Shown here: positions 9,754-17,846 of the stretch, one piece after another
Layout: the number at the start of each line of letters is the position of its first letter
Numbering within the stretch: the first letter of the stretch is position 1
Assembly: GCF_900103875.1 (NCBI RefSeq)
Contig: NZ_LT629705.1
Location: 6,271,001-6,335,000, forward strand
Reading direction: 5' to 3'
DNA from: Pseudomonas arsenicoxydans
GTDB lineage: Bacteria > Pseudomonadota > Gammaproteobacteria > Pseudomonadales > Pseudomonadaceae
DNA length: 64,000 nt
Notes under the pieces: model-generated
What the model was told of the DNA's origin: nothing
The model's database searches: none
The model's input: the letters and a program-made list of their open reading frames with translations, nothing else
Made by a program: the position numbers and the translations under genes

Positions 9754-10953
9754 ATGAACAACGCTTTGAACCAGTTGCAGCCCTACCCGTTCGAAAAGCT
9801 CCGCGCCCTGCTCGGCAGCGTCACGCCAAACCCGGACAAGCGCGCCATCGCGCTGTCCATTGGCGAGCCGAAGCACCGTTCGCCTAGCTTTGTCGCCGAA
9901 GCCCTGGCCAGCAATCTGGATCAGATGGCCGTGTACCCGACCACTCTTGGCATTCCCGCTCTGCGCGAAGCCATTGCTGCCTGGTGCGAACGCCGTTTCA
10001 GCGTTCCGAGCGGCTGGCTTGACCCGGCGCGCAACGTGCTGCCGGTCAATGGCACCCGCGAAGCGCTGTTCGCCTTCACCCAGACCGTGGTCAACCGTGG
10101 CGACGACGCCCTGGTGGTCAGCCCGAATCCGTTCTATCAGATCTATGAAGGCGCTGCGTTCCTCGCCGGGGCCAAGCCGCACTACCTGCCGTGCCTGGAC
10201 GAAAACGGTTTCAACCCCGATTTCGATGCCGTATCGCCAGACATCTGGAAACGCTGCCAGATCCTGTTCCTGTGCTCCCCGGGCAATCCGACCGGCGCAC
10301 TGATTCCGGTCGACACCTTGAAGAAGCTGATCGCCCTGGCCGACGAATACGACTTCGTCATCGCGGCGGATGAGTGCTACAGCGAACTGTACTTCGACGA
10401 GCAAACGCCGCCGGCCGGCTTGCTCAGCGCCTGCGTCGAGCTGGGCCGCAAGGATTTCAAGCGTTGCGTGGTGTTTCACAGCCTGTCCAAGCGCTCCAAC
10501 CTGCCAGGCCTGCGTTCGGGCTTCGTGGCCGGTGATGCCGAGATCCTCAAGGGCTTCCTGCTCTATCGCACCTACCATGGCTGCGCAATGCCGGTTCAGA
10601 CGCAACTGGCCAGCGTCGCTGCGTGGAATGACGAAGTGCATGTGCGCGCCAACCGCGCGCTGTATCGCGAGAAATACGATGCGGTGCTGGAAATCCTTGG
10701 CCCAGTGATGGATGTGCAGCGTCCGGATGGCGGTTTCTACCTGTGGCCAAACGTTGAAGGCGACGATGAAGCGTTTTGCCGTGATCTGTTTGTAGAGGAA
10801 CACGTGACCGTGGTGCCGGGTTCTTACCTGTCTCGCGAAGTTGATGGCTTCAATCCGGGCGCCGGGCGCGTGCGCATGGCATTGGTTGCGCCGTTGGCTG
10901 AATGTGTAGAAGCGGCCAAGAGAATTCGCGACTTTATTATCCGCAACAAGTAA
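9754..10953 (+). CDS. dapC: Succinyldiaminopimelate transaminase
   Basis: PLP enzyme of lysine/DAP synthesis acting between DapD and DapE: converts N-succinyl-2-amino-6-ketopimelate to N-succinyl-LL-DAP. The 399-residue class I/II aminotransferase has the PLP lysine at K246 in SLSKRSNLPGLRSGFVAGD, the SPGNPTGAL segment, and the DECYSELYFDE segment. The C-terminal GRVRMALV is the carboxylate-binding Arg region. It is separated from dapD by the metalloproteases, an antiporter and a YffB-like gene, yet three dap genes of one branch lie within 13 kb. Other aminotransferase specificities cannot be excluded from sequence alone, but the context favours DapC. Confidence 0.9.
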   Translation: MNNALNQLQPYPFEKLRALLGSVTPNPDKRAIALSIGEPKHRSPSFVAEALASNLDQMAVYPTTLGIPALREAIAAWCERRFSVPSGWLDPARNVLPVNGTREALFAFTQTVVNRGDDALVVSPNPFYQIYEGAAFLAGAKPHYLPCLDENGFNPDFDAVSPDIWKRCQILFLCSPGNPTGALIPVDTLKKLIALADEYDFVIAADECYSELYFDEQTPPAGLLSACVELGRKDFKRCVVFHSLSKRSNLPGLRSGFVAGDAEILKGFLLYRTYHGCAMPVQTQLASVAAWNDEVHVRANRALYREKYDAVLEILGPVMDVQRPDGGFYLWPNVEGDDEAFCRDLFVEEHVTVVPGSYLSREVDGFNPGAGRVRMALVAPLAECVEAAKRIRDFIIRNK

Positions 10954-10960
10954 GTATTCC

Positions 10961-10993
10961 TGCCTGCACTGTGCAACGCAGTGCAGGCAATTT
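10961..10993 (+). terminator. Terminator of dapC
   Basis: Perfect 11-base stem TGCCTGCACTG (10961-10971) / CAGTGCAGGCA (10979-10989), 7-base loop, followed by ATTTTAT. Eight bases after the dapC stop. Confidence 0.8.
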
Positions 10994-11119
10994 TATATAG
11001 CCAGTTACATTTCATTCACAATTAAAGTTCACCGCACTGCAGAGTTCCCCTACTCTCATGCAGCACATAGTTGTGCACACTAATAAACCTATGCATCCAC
11101 TTCACGGAAGAAGTAACGA

Positions 11120-11851
11120 ATGAACTGCATTGAAAATTGTTCTCTTATTCAATGGCCTGATGATCAGCAATCCTACGATGCTGCCGTCAACGAAAACCCC
11201 GCAAATGCAAACGCCTCCACCAGTACTCGCCGCAAGCGTTCGCTGATCAATTACTCCAAGCTGTGGGCTAATGGACGAACGCTCAAAATCGCCTTTATCG
11301 ACGGCCCTGATGATGTGCACAAACAGAAGATCATCGACGCTGCCAGCCAGTGGCTGCCCTATATCAACCTGAGCTTCGATTTTGTCGATGGACTTGAAGG
11401 TGATATCCGCATTGCTACAAAAAACAATGCCAACAGTTCAATGCTCAGCACCGATGCGCTGTTGATTCATCCTGACTGGCAAACCATGGATCTGGGTGTC
11501 AAACCTGAACATGCAGACTTCGACGTGATCGTGACTCATGAGTTTGGACATGTTTTAGGCGCCATGCATGAACACCAACACCCTGAGGCCAATATTCCCT
11601 GGGATAAACCGAAGGTGTATGCGTTCTACCAGAATCGGGAAATGAATCCACTGGCCAAAGAACAAGTCGATAAAAACCTGTTTCAGCCCTTCGATACCAT
11701 CGAAGCGATTTATACGCCCTACGACAGAAAGTCGATCATGCACCACCCCGTGGCGAACGCCCTGACATTGGGTGATTGGGAAAATCCAATCAATCGCAAG
11801 ATCAGTAAAAAAGACAAGCGCTTGATGAAACTGCTCTACCCCAAGCGCTAA
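11120..11851 (+). CDS. Astacin-like (M12-type) zinc metallopeptidase, copy 1
   Basis: The 243-residue protein has the metzincin zinc site HEFGHVLGAMHE at 140-151 and a Met-turn SIMHHP with Met at 207, so it is very probably an active zinc endopeptidase; the last base of the usual SxMHY motif is His rather than Tyr here. No signal peptide or transmembrane segment is visible. The first 41 residues (SYDAA at 18-22, then a basic RRKR at 37-40) look like a short pro-region before the catalytic domain. RBS GGAAGAAG precedes the ATG. Base composition is visibly more A+T rich than the neighbouring core genes. Its closest relative in the window is the next gene. Substrate and export route are unknown; alternatives are an intracellular protease or a secreted effector using a non-Sec route. 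Confidence 0.8.
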   Translation: MNCIENCSLIQWPDDQQSYDAAVNENPANANASTSTRRKRSLINYSKLWANGRTLKIAFIDGPDDVHKQKIIDAASQWLPYINLSFDFVDGLEGDIRIATKNNANSSMLSTDALLIHPDWQTMDLGVKPEHADFDVIVTHEFGHVLGAMHEHQHPEANIPWDKPKVYAFYQNREMNPLAKEQVDKNLFQPFDTIEAIYTPYDRKSIMHHPVANALTLGDWENPINRKISKKDKRLMKLLYPKR

Positions 11852-11958
11852 AACTATATTCTTTTTAATGATCGAGAACATGGGCATCGTCATTGAAGCT
11901 AACGGACGAGCATTGCCGATATCAGAACGGCTACACGCACACTACAAGTAAATAAATC

Positions 11959-12705
11959 ATGAACATTAATATTCCCTGCAAAATGATCCACGCAGTTGAC
12001 GAACTCGCCTCTTACGACGCGGCCATCCTGGAAAACCCCGACAACGCCCAACGCTCTTCCACGGGCCGACGCTCCAAGCGCGCCATTGGTACATGGAGCA
12101 AATTCTGGGGAAATGGCCGGACGTTAAGAATCGCGTTCGTTGATACACCAACTCCAACGAAAAGGCTTGCCATCGAAGCGTTGATCAAGCAATGGCAACC
12201 CTCGGTAAACCTGCACTTCGAATTTATTGAACAAGGTGAAAGCGAGATCAGGATTTCAACCTCAAGCGCAAAAAACGACTCCGCAGTAGGAACGGATGCG
12301 TTGTTGTACGAACAACATGTACCGACGCTGAATTTGAATGTTGAAATGGACCATCCGGAATTTGAAGCAACTGTACTGCATGAGTTCGGTCACGCGTTGG
12401 GCCTTAAGCACGAGCATCTGCATCCCAAAGCGAACATTCCCTGGGACAAACCAAAGGTTTACGAATTTTATAAAACCCACTTTGGGTGGACCGAGAAAGA
12501 CACGGACCATAACGTCCTGACCTCCCTTGGAGGCAGCGACCATTTATGGGGCAGCTACGACAAGGATTCGATCATGCATTACCCCGTTCCAAACGAACTG
12601 ACAACACAGGATTGGGAAGTGGGCATCAACACCAAAATCAGCATGCTGGACAGGCGAGTCATGCGCAAAGCCTACCCAAAAAACCGATCGATCGACGCTG
12701 ACTGA
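11959..12705 (+). CDS. Astacin-like (M12-type) zinc metallopeptidase, copy 2
   Basis: Tandem paralogue of the preceding gene (248 residues). Zinc site HEFGHALGLKHE at 141-152 and a complete Met-turn SIMHYP with Met at 206. The stretches SYDAA (18-22), a basic RRSKR at 37-41, NGRTLRIAF and PWDKPKVYEFY line up with copy 1 at almost identical positions, while the segment between zinc site and Met-turn differs. No signal peptide. The spacer to copy 1 is 107 bases, and the ribosome-binding site before this ATG is weak, so it may depend on the upstream transcript. A+T-richer than flanking genes. Function unknown beyond proteolysis predicted from the motif. Confidence 0.8.
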   Translation: MNINIPCKMIHAVDELASYDAAILENPDNAQRSSTGRRSKRAIGTWSKFWGNGRTLRIAFVDTPTPTKRLAIEALIKQWQPSVNLHFEFIEQGESEIRISTSSAKNDSAVGTDALLYEQHVPTLNLNVEMDHPEFEATVLHEFGHALGLKHEHLHPKANIPWDKPKVYEFYKTHFGWTEKDTDHNVLTSLGGSDHLWGSYDKDSIMHYPVPNELTTQDWEVGINTKISMLDRRVMRKAYPKNRSIDAD

Positions 12706-12763
12706 GTCCCACGAACTCACAGGCTGAGCACCTTCTGGTGACGCTACCATTCGCCATGAAAGC

Positions 12764-14395
12764 CTACTTGACCGATCCCAGATTGGCCTCACTCAAATCC
12801 AGTTCCCCCAGCACTTCGCGCAGCACGTCATCACCAATCTGGTGATGACGGCTCAGGCTGTACAGTTCAAGGCGTTGCGCCCGCAGCGCCTTCAAGCGCA
12901 ACCGCCGCTCCAGCAGGTCCATCTGAAACGCCAGCGCCTGGGCTTCCGCCGAATCGTTGAACACTTCCAGCTGATGCCGATACTCGGACATGATTCGCGC
13001 TTTCAGTTCCGCAGCCAGCGCCGCCTCTGCCGCATCCACAGGCTTGGCTTCCTCGATTTCCAGCGCATGGATCGCCGCTTCGGCAGTCTTGCGCCAGGCG
13101 TCACGCACTTCGTTACGGCGTTTGTCGTCGGGGCTTTTCTCTATGCCACGCAGCAACAGGGGCAAGGCGATGCACGCGGAAACCAGCGACAGCAGAATCA
13201 CGCCGGCGGCGATGAAGATCAGCAGATCGCGCTCGGGAAACGCATTGCCTTCCAACAGCAACGGTACCGACAGTATGCCCGCCAGCGTCACGGCCCCGCG
13301 TACCCCACCGACCGTCAGCAGCCAGCAGGATCGCGCGGTCGGCACTTGTGTCATCTCGCCCCTGCCGCGCCAGCGTCGCAGCAGAACAGACAAGCGCCAG
13401 ATGCTCTGCACCCAGACGAAGCGCAACACCAGCAGCACCAGAAAGATGGCGACCACGTCCAGGCAACGGTAGAGCAGCGTCGGCCACAATGACGTTTCAT
13501 GACTGGCCACGGCCTTGATGATGTCCGGCAGTTGCAAGCCCAGCAGCAGGAAGATCAAACCGTTGAAGGCAAACTCCAGCAGCGACCATACGCTGCGATT
13601 GAGCAATCGGGTGCTGGTCTGGCGTGGCAGCAGGTCGAGCCAGCTCTGCATCATCCCCGCCGCCACGGCGGACAGAATGCCGGATGCGCCGAGACGTTCA
13701 GCCACCACATAAGCGGCGAACGGCAGCAGCAACATGAACACCACATGAGTCGCTGGATCATCCCAGCCGCGAGCGATCATCCATGAGCGCAGTTGTCCCA
13801 CCAGCCAGCTCAATGCGACGCCGACGGCCAGGCCGCCGACCGCCACCAACACGAAGGTCACGCTGGCGTTGGCCAGCGAGAAAACGCCTGTAACCGCTGC
13901 CGCCAACGCAAATTTGAACGTCACCAGGCCCGAGGCATCGTTCATCAACGCCTCGCCCTGCAACATGTGCATCAGCGGCGTCGGCAGACGATCCCGGGAG
14001 ATGGCCGAGACGGCCACGGCATCCGTGGGCGACAACACCGCCGCCAAGGCAAACGCCACCGGCAACGGAATGCTGGGTAACAACCAGTGAATGAAGTAGC
14101 CGGCGCCAACCACGGTGAACAGCACCAGCCCCACCGCCAGTGTCAGGATCGGCCCGCGCAGGCGCCAAAGCTCACGCTTGGGCATCCGCCAGCCATCGGA
14201 AAACAACAGCGGCGGCAGAAACAGGAAGAGGAACAGCTCGGGATCCAAGGCCACATGCAGACCCAGCGTCGGCCAGGCCAGCAAGGCACCCGCGCCAATC
14301 TGTACCAGCGGCAATGGCAGCGGGATCACCCGTCCGATCAGGCGTGAAACGCCGACCAGCATCAACAGGATCAGGACGGTGTAGGCGGTTTGCAT
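12764..14395 (-). CDS. CPA1-family sodium/proton antiporter
   Basis: Inner-membrane cation/proton exchanger. About 12 hydrophobic segments from residue 4 to about 400, with the SPTDAVAVSAI and EALMNDASGLV segments that carry the conserved Asp residues of CPA1 exchangers, then a charged helical cytoplasmic tail of about 120 residues. I start at MQTAYTVLILLML (543 residues); an ATG 14 codons upstream gives a non-family N-terminus. Convergent with the metalloproteases and divergent from the YffB-like gene. Ion preference (Na versus K) cannot be read from the sequence. Confidence 0.88.
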   Translation of the reverse strand: MQTAYTVLILLMLVGVSRLIGRVIPLPLPLVQIGAGALLAWPTLGLHVALDPELFLFLFLPPLLFSDGWRMPKRELWRLRGPILTLAVGLVLFTVVGAGYFIHWLLPSIPLPVAFALAAVLSPTDAVAVSAISRDRLPTPLMHMLQGEALMNDASGLVTFKFALAAAVTGVFSLANASVTFVLVAVGGLAVGVALSWLVGQLRSWMIARGWDDPATHVVFMLLLPFAAYVVAERLGASGILSAVAAGMMQSWLDLLPRQTSTRLLNRSVWSLLEFAFNGLIFLLLGLQLPDIIKAVASHETSLWPTLLYRCLDVVAIFLVLLVLRFVWVQSIWRLSVLLRRWRGRGEMTQVPTARSCWLLTVGGVRGAVTLAGILSVPLLLEGNAFPERDLLIFIAAGVILLSLVSACIALPLLLRGIEKSPDDKRRNEVRDAWRKTAEAAIHALEIEEAKPVDAAEAALAAELKARIMSEYRHQLEVFNDSAEAQALAFQMDLLERRLRLKALRAQRLELYSLSRHHQIGDDVLREVLGELDLSEANLGSVK

Positions 14396-14608
14396 AAAGC
14401 GCGGGTTCCCAGGCAATCGACAGCATTGAAGTGCCATATTAGCCGCTTAGACTGCGGGCTGGCCGTTGCACTAATGTCGCACGCTCTCGCGACCGACATT
14501 ACACCCTGCGGCAGCAAGCTCGCGGCCACAGGGTTTTGGGTTTTAACTCAAGGGTCATGGCATAATCCGTCACCTTTAATTTCCAGCACCTGCAAAGGGG
14601 GCAATTCC

Positions 14609-14971
14609 TTGACCGTTTCAAGCAAAACGTTGCACCTTTTCGGCATCAAAGCCTGCGACACCATGAAAAAGGCGCGCACCTGGCTCGATGAACACGCTGT
14701 CAGCTATGACTTTCATGATTACAAGACGGCCGGAATCGACCGTGAACACCTGACCCAATGGTGCGACGAGCACGGTTGGCAAGTGGTGTTGAACCGTGCA
14801 GGCACGACCTTTCGCAAGCTCGACGACGAACGCAAAGCCGATCTCGACCAGCGCAAAGCCATCGAACTGATGCTCGCACAACCCTCGATGATCAAGCGCC
14901 CGGTGCTTGATCTCGGTGACCGAACCCTGATTGGCTTCAAGCCAGATATCTACGCGGCAGCGCTCAAGTAA
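14609..14971 (+). CDS. ArsC/Spx-type reductase, YffB family
   Basis: Small thioredoxin-fold protein of 120 residues beginning at a TTG (14609-14611) with a strong AAGGGGGC Shine-Dalgarno 7 bases upstream; starting there gives TVSSKTLHLFGIKACDTMKKA, the YffB N-terminus. Only one N-terminal Cys (C16, in IKACDTM) is present, as in YffB and ArsC rather than CxxC thioredoxins. The C-terminal RPVLDLGDRTLIGF matches the family. True arsenate reduction is not implied. It lies 32 bases upstream of dapD; in E. coli yffB neighbours dapE, so a link to the succinyl-DAP branch has been conserved in a different form (inference). Confidence 0.88.
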   Translation: MTVSSKTLHLFGIKACDTMKKARTWLDEHAVSYDFHDYKTAGIDREHLTQWCDEHGWQVVLNRAGTTFRKLDDERKADLDQRKAIELMLAQPSMIKRPVLDLGDRTLIGFKPDIYAAALK

Positions 14972-15003
14972 GCAGCCCGTTCCATTTTGTTAGAGGTATC
15001 AAC

Positions 15004-16038
15004 ATGTCCACTACTCCGTTCAGCCTGGCCTTTGGTGTCGGCACTCAAAACCGTCAAGGCGCATGGCTGGAAGTGTTTTACGCGCAGCCGCTGCTCAATC
15101 CATCGGCTGAACTGGTCGCTGCGATCGCACCGGTCCTGGGTTACACCGAAGGCAACCAGGCCATCGCATTCAGCACTGCCCAGGCCTCGCAACTGGCCGA
15201 AGCGCTCAAAAGCGTCGACGCTGCACAAGCCGCGCTGCTGACCCGTCTGGCCGAGAGCCACAAGCCGCTGGTCGCCACTATCCTGGCCGAAGATGCTCAA
15301 CTGACCTCCACGCCTGAGGCTTACCTCAAGCTGCACCTGCTGTCCCATCGTCTGGTCAAGCCGCACGGCCTGAACCTGGCCGGTGTGTTCCCGCTGCTGC
15401 CGAACGTGGCCTGGACCAGCCAGGGCGCGATCGACCTGGCCGAACTGGCCGAGCATCAACTGGAAGCCCGCCTGCGCGGCGAGCTGCTGGAAGTGTTCTC
15501 GGTGGACAAGTTCCCGAAAATGACCGACTACGTGGTACCGGCCGGCGTGCGTATCGCTGACGCGGCGCGTATTCGTCTGGGCGCATACGTGGGCGAAGGC
15601 ACCACCGTGATGCACGAAGGTTTCGTCAACTTCAACGCAGGCACCGAAGGCCCGGGCATGATCGAAGGCCGTGTATCGGCTGGCGTGTTCGTCGGCAAGG
15701 GTTCGGACCTGGGCGGCGGTTGCTCGACCATGGGCACCCTGTCGGGCGGCGGCAATATCGTGATCAAGGTCGGCGAAGGCTGCCTGATCGGCGCCAACGC
15801 CGGTATCGGCATCCCGTTGGGCGATCGCAACACCGTTGAGTCGGGCCTGTACGTGACCGCTGGCACCAAAGTGGCACTGCTGGACGAAAAAAATCAGCTG
15901 GTCAAGGTCGTGAAGGCCCGTGAACTGGCCGGTCAACCTGACCTGCTGTTCCGCCGCAACTCGGAAACCGGCGCAGTGGAATGCAAAACCCACAAATCGG
16001 CGATCGAACTGAACGAAGCGCTGCACGCTCACAACTAA
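15004..16038 (+). CDS. dapD: Tetrahydrodipicolinate N-succinyltransferase
   Basis: First committed step of the succinylase branch of DAP/lysine synthesis, using succinyl-CoA. The 344-residue protein has the longer Pseudomonas-type N-terminal domain followed by a left-handed beta-helix with recognisable hexapeptide turns (IRLGAYVGEGTTVMHEGFVN, GRVSAGVFVGKGSDLGGG, IGANAGIGIPLGDRNTVESG). Strong RBS AGAGG upstream. Follows the YffB-like gene closely and precedes csdA. Confidence 0.95.
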   Translation: MSTTPFSLAFGVGTQNRQGAWLEVFYAQPLLNPSAELVAAIAPVLGYTEGNQAIAFSTAQASQLAEALKSVDAAQAALLTRLAESHKPLVATILAEDAQLTSTPEAYLKLHLLSHRLVKPHGLNLAGVFPLLPNVAWTSQGAIDLAELAEHQLEARLRGELLEVFSVDKFPKMTDYVVPAGVRIADAARIRLGAYVGEGTTVMHEGFVNFNAGTEGPGMIEGRVSAGVFVGKGSDLGGGCSTMGTLSGGGNIVIKVGEGCLIGANAGIGIPLGDRNTVESGLYVTAGTKVALLDEKNQLVKVVKARELAGQPDLLFRRNSETGAVECKTHKSAIELNEALHAHN

Positions 16039-16054
16039 GCGTCGAATGACCCAA

Positions 16055-16082
16055 TGTGGGAGCGACCAGGCTCGCTCCCACA
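16055..16082. repeat. Minimal REP-derived palindrome
   Basis: TGTGGGAGCGA at 16055-16065 pairs perfectly with 16072-16082 around a 6-base loop. It is the outer part of the GTGGGAGC REP family with the centre missing, between dapD and csdA; may act as dapD terminator. Confidence 0.75.
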
Positions 16083-16125
16083 GGGTTTGGCGTACATCCG
16101 CCCATGTTTAACAGGGCCCGATAGC

Positions 16126-17331
16126 ATGTTGATTCGCTCTCCCTGGCGCGCCGATTTCCCGGCCATCGCCGCTCTGCAACGGCAAGACCAGACGTATCTG
16201 GACAACGCCGCCACCACGCAAAAACCTCAAGCCCTGCTGGATGCCCTGGCGCATTACTACGCCAATGGCGCGGCCAACGTGCATCGGGCGCAACATTTGC
16301 CCGGCGCCCACGCCACCCAGGCGTTCGAGGCCAGCCGCAGCAAGGTCGCCCACTGGCTGAATGCCGGCGACTGCGGGCAAATCATCTTCACCCACGGCGC
16401 GACTTCCGCGCTGAACCTCCTGGCTTATGGCCTCGAGCACTTATTCAATCCAGGCGATGAAATTGTCATCAGCGCCCTGGAGCATCACGCCAACCTGCTG
16501 CCGTGGCAGCAACTGGCGCACCGTCGCGATTTGAAACTGGTGATTCTGCCTCTGGACGGCGACGGTTTGATTGACCTCGATGCCGCCACGCAATTGATCA
16601 ATCCACGTACCCGCTTGCTCGCAGTCAGTCAGCTGTCCAACGTGCTCGGCGCCTGGCAGCCGTTGCCGGCGCTGCTGGCGATGGCCAAGGCACATGACGC
16701 CTTGACCGTGATCGACGGTGCTCAAGGCGTGGTTCATGGCCGCCATGACGTGCAGGCGCTGGGTTGCGACTTCTATGTGTTTTCCAGCCACAAGCTGTAT
16801 GGCCCTGACGGTTTAGGCGTGTTGTTCGGGCGCAATGATGCGCTTAAACAACTGCGTCACTGGCAGTTTGGCGGCGAAATGGTGATGGATGCGGATTACC
16901 AGAGCGCACGCTTTCGCCCTGCCCCGCTGGGTTTCGAGGCCGGGACGCCGCCGATTGCCAGTGTGATTGGCCTGGGGGCGACGCTGGATTATCTGGCGGG
17001 GCTCGATCAGGACGCGGTGTGCGCCCATGAAGCGGCGCTGCATGACTATTTATTGAAAGGTCTTGAAGCCCGCAAAGGCATTCGACTGCTCGGCAAGCCG
17101 CAGCTGGCATTGGCCAGTTTTGTCGTCGAGGGTGTGCATAACTCTGATCTGGCGCATTTGCTCACGGAACAGGGGATCGCCGTTCGCGCCGGTCATCACT
17201 GCGCCATGCCGCTACTGAAAAGCTTTGAGCTGGCCGGGGCGATCCGGGTGTCGTTGGCGCTGTACAACGATTCCGAAGACCTGGAACGGTTTTTCGAGGC
17301 GCTGGATCAGGCCCTGGAGTTGCTGCGATGA
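16126..17331 (+). CDS. csdA: Cysteine desulfurase, CsdA type
   Basis: PLP enzyme that removes sulfur from cysteine and hands it to CsdE. I start at MLIRSPWRADFPAI (401 residues) because an ACAGGG box precedes it and the family N-terminus begins here; the upstream in-frame ATG at 16054 lies inside a REP palindrome. PLP lysine K223 in SSHKLYGPDGLG and catalytic Cys C359 in RAGHHCAMP, the class II arrangement. Overlaps csdE by 4 bases (ATGA), so the two are translationally coupled. SufS cannot be strictly excluded but no sufBCD genes are nearby and tcdA converges on it. Confidence 0.92.
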   Translation: MLIRSPWRADFPAIAALQRQDQTYLDNAATTQKPQALLDALAHYYANGAANVHRAQHLPGAHATQAFEASRSKVAHWLNAGDCGQIIFTHGATSALNLLAYGLEHLFNPGDEIVISALEHHANLLPWQQLAHRRDLKLVILPLDGDGLIDLDAATQLINPRTRLLAVSQLSNVLGAWQPLPALLAMAKAHDALTVIDGAQGVVHGRHDVQALGCDFYVFSSHKLYGPDGLGVLFGRNDALKQLRHWQFGGEMVMDADYQSARFRPAPLGFEAGTPPIASVIGLGATLDYLAGLDQDAVCAHEAALHDYLLKGLEARKGIRLLGKPQLALASFVVEGVHNSDLAHLLTEQGIAVRAGHHCAMPLLKSFELAGAIRVSLALYNDSEDLERFFEALDQALELLR

Positions 17332-17732
17332 GCTTGCCCGCCGAGGCCGTTACGGCGCTGGAGACTTTTCAGAATGCCTCCAGCTGGGAGCAACGCGCGC
17401 GATTGCTGATGCAATGGGGCGAGCGCCTGCCGGCGTTGAGCGCGGTGGATAAAGTCGACGCCAATCGTGTGCATGGCTGTGAAAGCCAGGTGTGGCTGGT
17501 GGGCTCGTTGGAGGACGGTCACTGGCAGTTCGCGGCGAGCAGCGATGCGCGGCTGATTCGCGGGTTGGTGGCGTTGCTGCTGGCGAGGGTCAACGGTTTG
17601 TCGGCGGCTGAGCTGCGGCAGGTGGATTTGCCGGAGTGGTTCAATCAGCTTGGGCTTTCGCGGCAACTCTCGCCTTCGCGCAGCAATGGCCTCAATGCCG
17701 TGCTTCAGCGGATGAATGAGTTGGCTGGTTAA
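17328..17732 (+). CDS. csdE: SufE-family sulfur acceptor, CsdE
   Basis: Partner of CsdA: takes persulfide on a catalytic Cys and passes it on. In 134 residues the acceptor is C51 in RVHGCESQVWLV, the invariant SufE/CsdE site. The ATG overlaps the csdA stop. Together with the convergent tcdA this reproduces the csdA-csdE-tcdA(csdL) association known from E. coli. Confidence 0.92.
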   Translation: MSLPAEAVTALETFQNASSWEQRARLLMQWGERLPALSAVDKVDANRVHGCESQVWLVGSLEDGHWQFAASSDARLIRGLVALLLARVNGLSAAELRQVDLPEWFNQLGLSRQLSPSRSNGLNAVLQRMNELAG

Positions 17733-17737
17733 TCGCC

Positions 17738-17826
17738 ATCGCGGGCCAAGCCCGCTCCCACAGGGTCGGAGGTGTACTCAAGAGGCGTGTACGACCCGAA
17801 TCCTGTGGGAGCGGGCTTGCCCGCGA
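17738..17826. repeat. REP pair between csdE and tcdA
   Basis: A minus-oriented REP (17738-17763) is followed by a plus-oriented REP (17803-17826), separated by 39 bases. The orientation order is opposite to that of the pairs at 9633, 21571, 48726 and 50749. It fills the convergent spacer and probably terminates both transcripts. Confidence 0.85.
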
Positions 17827-17846
17827 AGAGGCCGTCAGCAGCTACA

